DNA from: Bacillota bacterium
Lineage (GTDB): Bacteria; Bacillota; Clostridia; Peptostreptococcales; Anaerovoracaceae
Length of the DNA stretch: 14,191 bases
Assembly: GCA_017621195.1 (NCBI GenBank)
Contig: JAGATO010000332.1
Coordinates: 1 to 14,191, forward strand
Direction: 5' to 3'
Positions 11,928 to 14,191 of this stretch are shown here, piece by piece (the first letter of the stretch is position 1; the number at the start of each line of letters is the position of its first letter). Below the pieces are notes generated by a model. It saw only the letters and a list, made by a program, of their open reading frames with translations, had not been told where the DNA came from and made no database searches. Both the position numbers and the translations under genes were made by a program.

Positions 11928-13121
11928 TCATTCTCCTTTTTTATGCCGCAAAAGAGCCAGTGTATTCTCCACCTGAAGTGCTACGCCTACCATGAGGCAG
12001 TCCTCGTCAATGGTGAAACGGGAATTGTGCAGATCCACCTGCTTTTCCGTTCCCGGAGTTCTGCATCCCAGATGGAAGAAACAAGAGGGTCGTTCCAGGG
12101 TGAAGTAGGCGAAATCCTCCGTTCCCAGCTCCGGTCGATCTTCATAGAACACGTTTTCCTCTCCGACGACTCGCTGTGCCACATCGGCTACGACATCGAA
12201 CACCGCATCATCGTTGATGGTAGGTCCGTAGCTCGGTATCATGTTTACCTCAACCGAAGCGTCCAACCCCTTTCCCACCGATTCCGCGATTTCTCTGACG
12301 CGTCCGGTAACAAAGGCCCGCTGCTTCAGATCCAGCGTGCGGATGATGCCGTTCAGCTCCGTTCGGTCGGCGATCTGGTTTCGCACCGTTCCACCCTGAA
12401 TTTTTCCGATGGTGACGATGGTCGATTCAAAGGGAGATACTCTGCGGCTGATGACGCTCTGCAGAGCATTAACGATATTGGCGGCAACCACGATGGTATC
12501 CAGACCTTCATCGGGATGGGCGCCGTGAGCACCCTTGCCGCGGATCACGATATCGAACATATCGGAGGCCGCGTACATCTTTCCGCGACGCAGTCCCACC
12601 TGACCCACTTCGAAAGCCGGGTTGATATGCAGTCCCAAAACGTAATCCACATGGGGGTTTTCCAGACAGCCGGCCTCGATCATGCGCTGAGCGCCGCCGA
12701 TGGATTCCTCCGCCGGCTGGAAAAAGAATTTTACCGTACCGTTCAGTTCGTTGCGCATTCCGGACAGCACCTCAGCCGCGCCCAATAGAATCGTCGTGTG
12801 GGCATCGTGGCCGCAGGCGTGCATGACACCGGGGTTTTGCGAAGCGAATTCTAGACCCGTTTCTTCCTGAATGGGAAGCGCATCGATATCGGCGCGCAGA
12901 CCCACCACCGGGCCGTCTCCCTTTCCCTGCAGCGTACCAACCACGCTGCAGCCGTCCAACAGGACTTCACAGGGAATCTCCAGCTCCTCCAGCCGCTTTG
13001 CGATGAAGGCCGCCGTCGGTTCTTCATGACAGGAAAGGCTCGGATGTTGATGAATCGTTCTTCGAGTGGAGATCAGCTTCTGTTTCAGCGCTCCATCCTT
13101 CGTCCATTCGTTCTGCTTCAT
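11928..13121 (-). CDS. M20D family amidohydrolase (N-acyl-amino-acid deacylase type)
   Basis: A 397-residue metal-dependent amidohydrolase of the hippurate hydrolase / N-acetyldiaminopimelate deacetylase / IAA-amino-acid hydrolase group. M20D metal-site residues are present: Cys103 and His105 in MHACGHDAH, catalytic Glu138 and ligand Glu139 in FQPAEE, His165 in GLHINP and His365 near the C-terminus. The small dimerisation domain (about 180-290) contains GKGAHGAHPDEGLD. There is no signal peptide. The start at 13121 has AAAGGTGAG about nine bases upstream. The stop codon sits next to the dapF start, so the product may feed or recover diaminopimelate; Bacillus YkuR, an M20D protein, deacetylates N-acetyl-LL-DAP. 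General N-acyl amino acid hydrolysis is equally possible. The substrate is not decidable from sequence. Confidence 0.9.
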   Translation of the reverse strand: MKQNEWTKDGALKQKLISTRRTIHQHPSLSCHEEPTAAFIAKRLEELEIPCEVLLDGCSVVGTLQGKGDGPVVGLRADIDALPIQEETGLEFASQNPGVMHACGHDAHTTILLGAAEVLSGMRNELNGTVKFFFQPAEESIGGAQRMIEAGCLENPHVDYVLGLHINPAFEVGQVGLRRGKMYAASDMFDIVIRGKGAHGAHPDEGLDTIVVAANIVNALQSVISRRVSPFESTIVTIGKIQGGTVRNQIADRTELNGIIRTLDLKQRAFVTGRVREIAESVGKGLDASVEVNMIPSYGPTINDDAVFDVVADVAQRVVGEENVFYEDRPELGTEDFAYFTLERPSCFFHLGCRTPGTEKQVDLHNSRFTIDEDCLMVGVALQVENTLALLRHKKGE

Positions 13122-13146
13122 AAGTATAGTCTCACCTTTCTCTTTG

Positions 13147-13178
13147 AAAAAAGCTGCCGGAACGGTGGTTCCGGCAGC
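13147..13178 (-). terminator. Intrinsic terminator of the YfcC-family permease
   Basis: A perfect 10-bp stem, GCTGCCGGAA (13153-13162) and TTCCGGCAGC (13169-13178), with a six-base loop, followed on the minus strand by six Ts (13152-13147). It begins 36 bases past the permease stop. The M20D gene starts only 25 bases further on and I see no good promoter in that space, so partial read-through may supply the M20D-dapF transcript. Confidence 0.92.
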
Positions 13179-13213
13179 CTGTTTCCGTTAACGCTACATT
13201 AAAATTATACTCT

Positions 13214-14191
13214 TTACGCCGGGAAGATAAAAGAGGCAACTCCCAGGAAAATCATCTGCATTACATACAGGATTCCGGCCAGCGGCAGGAACCACTTCCA
13301 CCACTTCTGAAGGGGAATACCTCCGATACCGCAGACGATAACGCAGCCGCCGGTGGGCCATACCAGGTTGGACAGACCGTCACCGAACTGGAATGCCAGG
13401 CAGGAAACCTGACGGGATACACCGATGATGTCTCCCAGAGGAGCCATGATGGGCATGGTAGCCGCAGCCTGACCAGAACCGGAAGAGATCGGGAAGTTGA
13501 TCAGCGTCTGAACGAGCAGCATAACCTGTGCGGAAATCAACGCCGGAACGCCTCTCAGCAGATTGGACAGACCGAAGATCAGAGTATCCTTGATCAGAGC
13601 CGCTTCCATAACTACGATGATACCCTTAGCTAAACCGGTCAGAACAGCGCCCCAGAATACGGACTTGGCACCGGTCACCAGCGCGTCTACATATTCATCG
13701 GCAGACCATCCGGAGATCAGAGCAGCCACGATGGACATGATGTAGAACAGGCCGCACAGCTGTGCATAGCCCCAGCCCCACTGGGTCATTCCCAGAGCCA
13801 GGAAGACCAGAACTACCAGAACGTCCACAACGATCAGCGCAGCTCTCGTATCGAACTTGAATTCCTCCAGCGCTTCTCTGTCGAAGGCGTGGGGATTGGC
13901 GTCGCCGTAAACGATGGAATTGGTCGGATCTGCTTTTACCTTCTTACCGTATCTCAGAACGTAGATGCAGCAAACTAACATGAAGGCCACCAGGCAAACT
14001 ACGCGGAATGCGCCGCCGGAGTACAGGGGAACGCCAGCGATGGACTGGGCAACCGCTACGGTGTAAGGATTCAGGGTCGCGCCCATGAAGCCGATGTATT
14101 CGCCCAAAACGATGATGGCAAAGCCGAACATGGCGTCGTAGCCCATGGCCACACCCAGACCGATGATCAGAGGGATAAAGCCGTAGAACTC
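13214..14191 (-). CDS. YfcC-family anaerobic permease (partial, N-terminus outside window)
   Basis: The C-terminal 325 residues of a polytopic inner-membrane carrier of the YfcC/DcuC-type (C4-dicarboxylate anaerobic carrier) superfamily. The frame is open to the window edge, and the usual length near 480-500 residues implies about 160 residues are missing. Visible family segments are a hairpin-loop motif LINFPISSGSGQAAATMPIMAPLGD and the paired FGDGLSNLVWPTGG near the C-terminus, with about eight membrane helices and a charged cytoplasmic loop (KKVKADPTNSIVYGDANPHAFDREALEEFKF) between helices. YfcC proteins are annotated as dicarboxylate, amino-acid or peptide carriers; the substrate is not established. 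Its neighbours are two M20-type hydrolases, one directly downstream, which favours import of peptides or acylated amino acids; that is inference. Confidence 0.85.
   Translation of the reverse strand, partial: EFYGFIPLIIGLGVAMGYDAMFGFAIIVLGEYIGFMGATLNPYTVAVAQSIAGVPLYSGGAFRVVCLVAFMLVCCIYVLRYGKKVKADPTNSIVYGDANPHAFDREALEEFKFDTRAALIVVDVLVVLVFLALGMTQWGWGYAQLCGLFYIMSIVAALISGWSADEYVDALVTGAKSVFWGAVLTGLAKGIIVVMEAALIKDTLIFGLSNLLRGVPALISAQVMLLVQTLINFPISSGSGQAAATMPIMAPLGDIIGVSRQVSCLAFQFGDGLSNLVWPTGGCVIVCGIGGIPLQKWWKWFLPLAGILYVMQMIFLGVASFIFPA

Noticed and set aside
11943..12788. A 281-codon open frame on the plus strand
   Set aside because: It is antisense to the M20D amidohydrolase, whose metal ligands are all present on the minus strand. 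No ribosome binding site or domain is seen.
13204..13232. A promoter for M20D-dapF at TATAAT 13209-13204
   Set aside because: The -35 (TTTTAT) is poor, and any transcript from it would pass straight into the strong terminator at 13147-13178 before reaching M20D.

Overview
This looks like a chromosomal segment of an anaerobic Bacillota, most likely class Clostridia. The evidence is AGGAGG-type ribosome binding sites, GTG and TTG starts beside ATG, a BY-kinase/LytR-CpsA-Psr envelope operon, an Eubacteriales-style Cu/Zn-SOD-like protein, the NusG-domain-II plus Gx-transporter pair, and a YfcC-type anaerobic permease. The coding DNA is moderately GC-rich. The transposon remnant and the leader in front of the envelope operon are clearly more AT-rich. 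The genus cannot be assigned from the sequence alone.

Layout, left to right. (1) 1-531 (-): a type IV prepilin-like protein, cut by the window edge. (2) 800-1642 (+): an AlkD-type DNA alkylation repair protein, convergent with a small cysteine-rich protein of unknown function (1662-2105, -). (3) 2274-2801 (-): a Cu/Zn superoxide dismutase-like protein, divergent from an M20 dipeptidase (2968-4323, +). (4) 4447-7660 (-): a tightly packed four-gene envelope operon, in transcription order Wzz/CpsC-like co-polymerase, tyrosine autokinase, LytR-CpsA-Psr protein and an exported protein of unknown function. It ends in a clear terminator. (5) 7805-8639: an internally deleted IS30-family element with imperfect terminal inverted repeats and a 3-bp target duplication. 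(6) 8703-9574 (-): a NusG-domain-II protein followed by a Gx transporter. (7) 9659-10881 (-): a membrane HD-GYP gene broken by a one-base frameshift. (8) 11080-13121 (-): an M20D amidohydrolase translationally coupled to dapF. (9) 13214-14191 (-): a YfcC-family permease, 5' end outside the window, with its own terminator.

The genes fall into a few functional sets. The envelope operon should control polymer length and attachment of a glycopolymer to the wall, but it carries no glycosyltransferases. The M20D-dapF pair could deacetylate and epimerise a diaminopimelate intermediate, or scavenge wall or peptide material; the upstream YfcC permease and the separate M20 dipeptidase fit peptide or amino-acid use.

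I found no CRISPR array, tRNA, rRNA, phage genes or recognisable defence island. The most unusual items are the decayed IS30 element with a dense set of subterminal repeats, an 11-bp-phased direct repeat over the envelope operon promoter, the SOD-like protein with Met in place of the active-site Arg, and the frameshifted HD-GYP gene. None of these amounts to a clearly new system.
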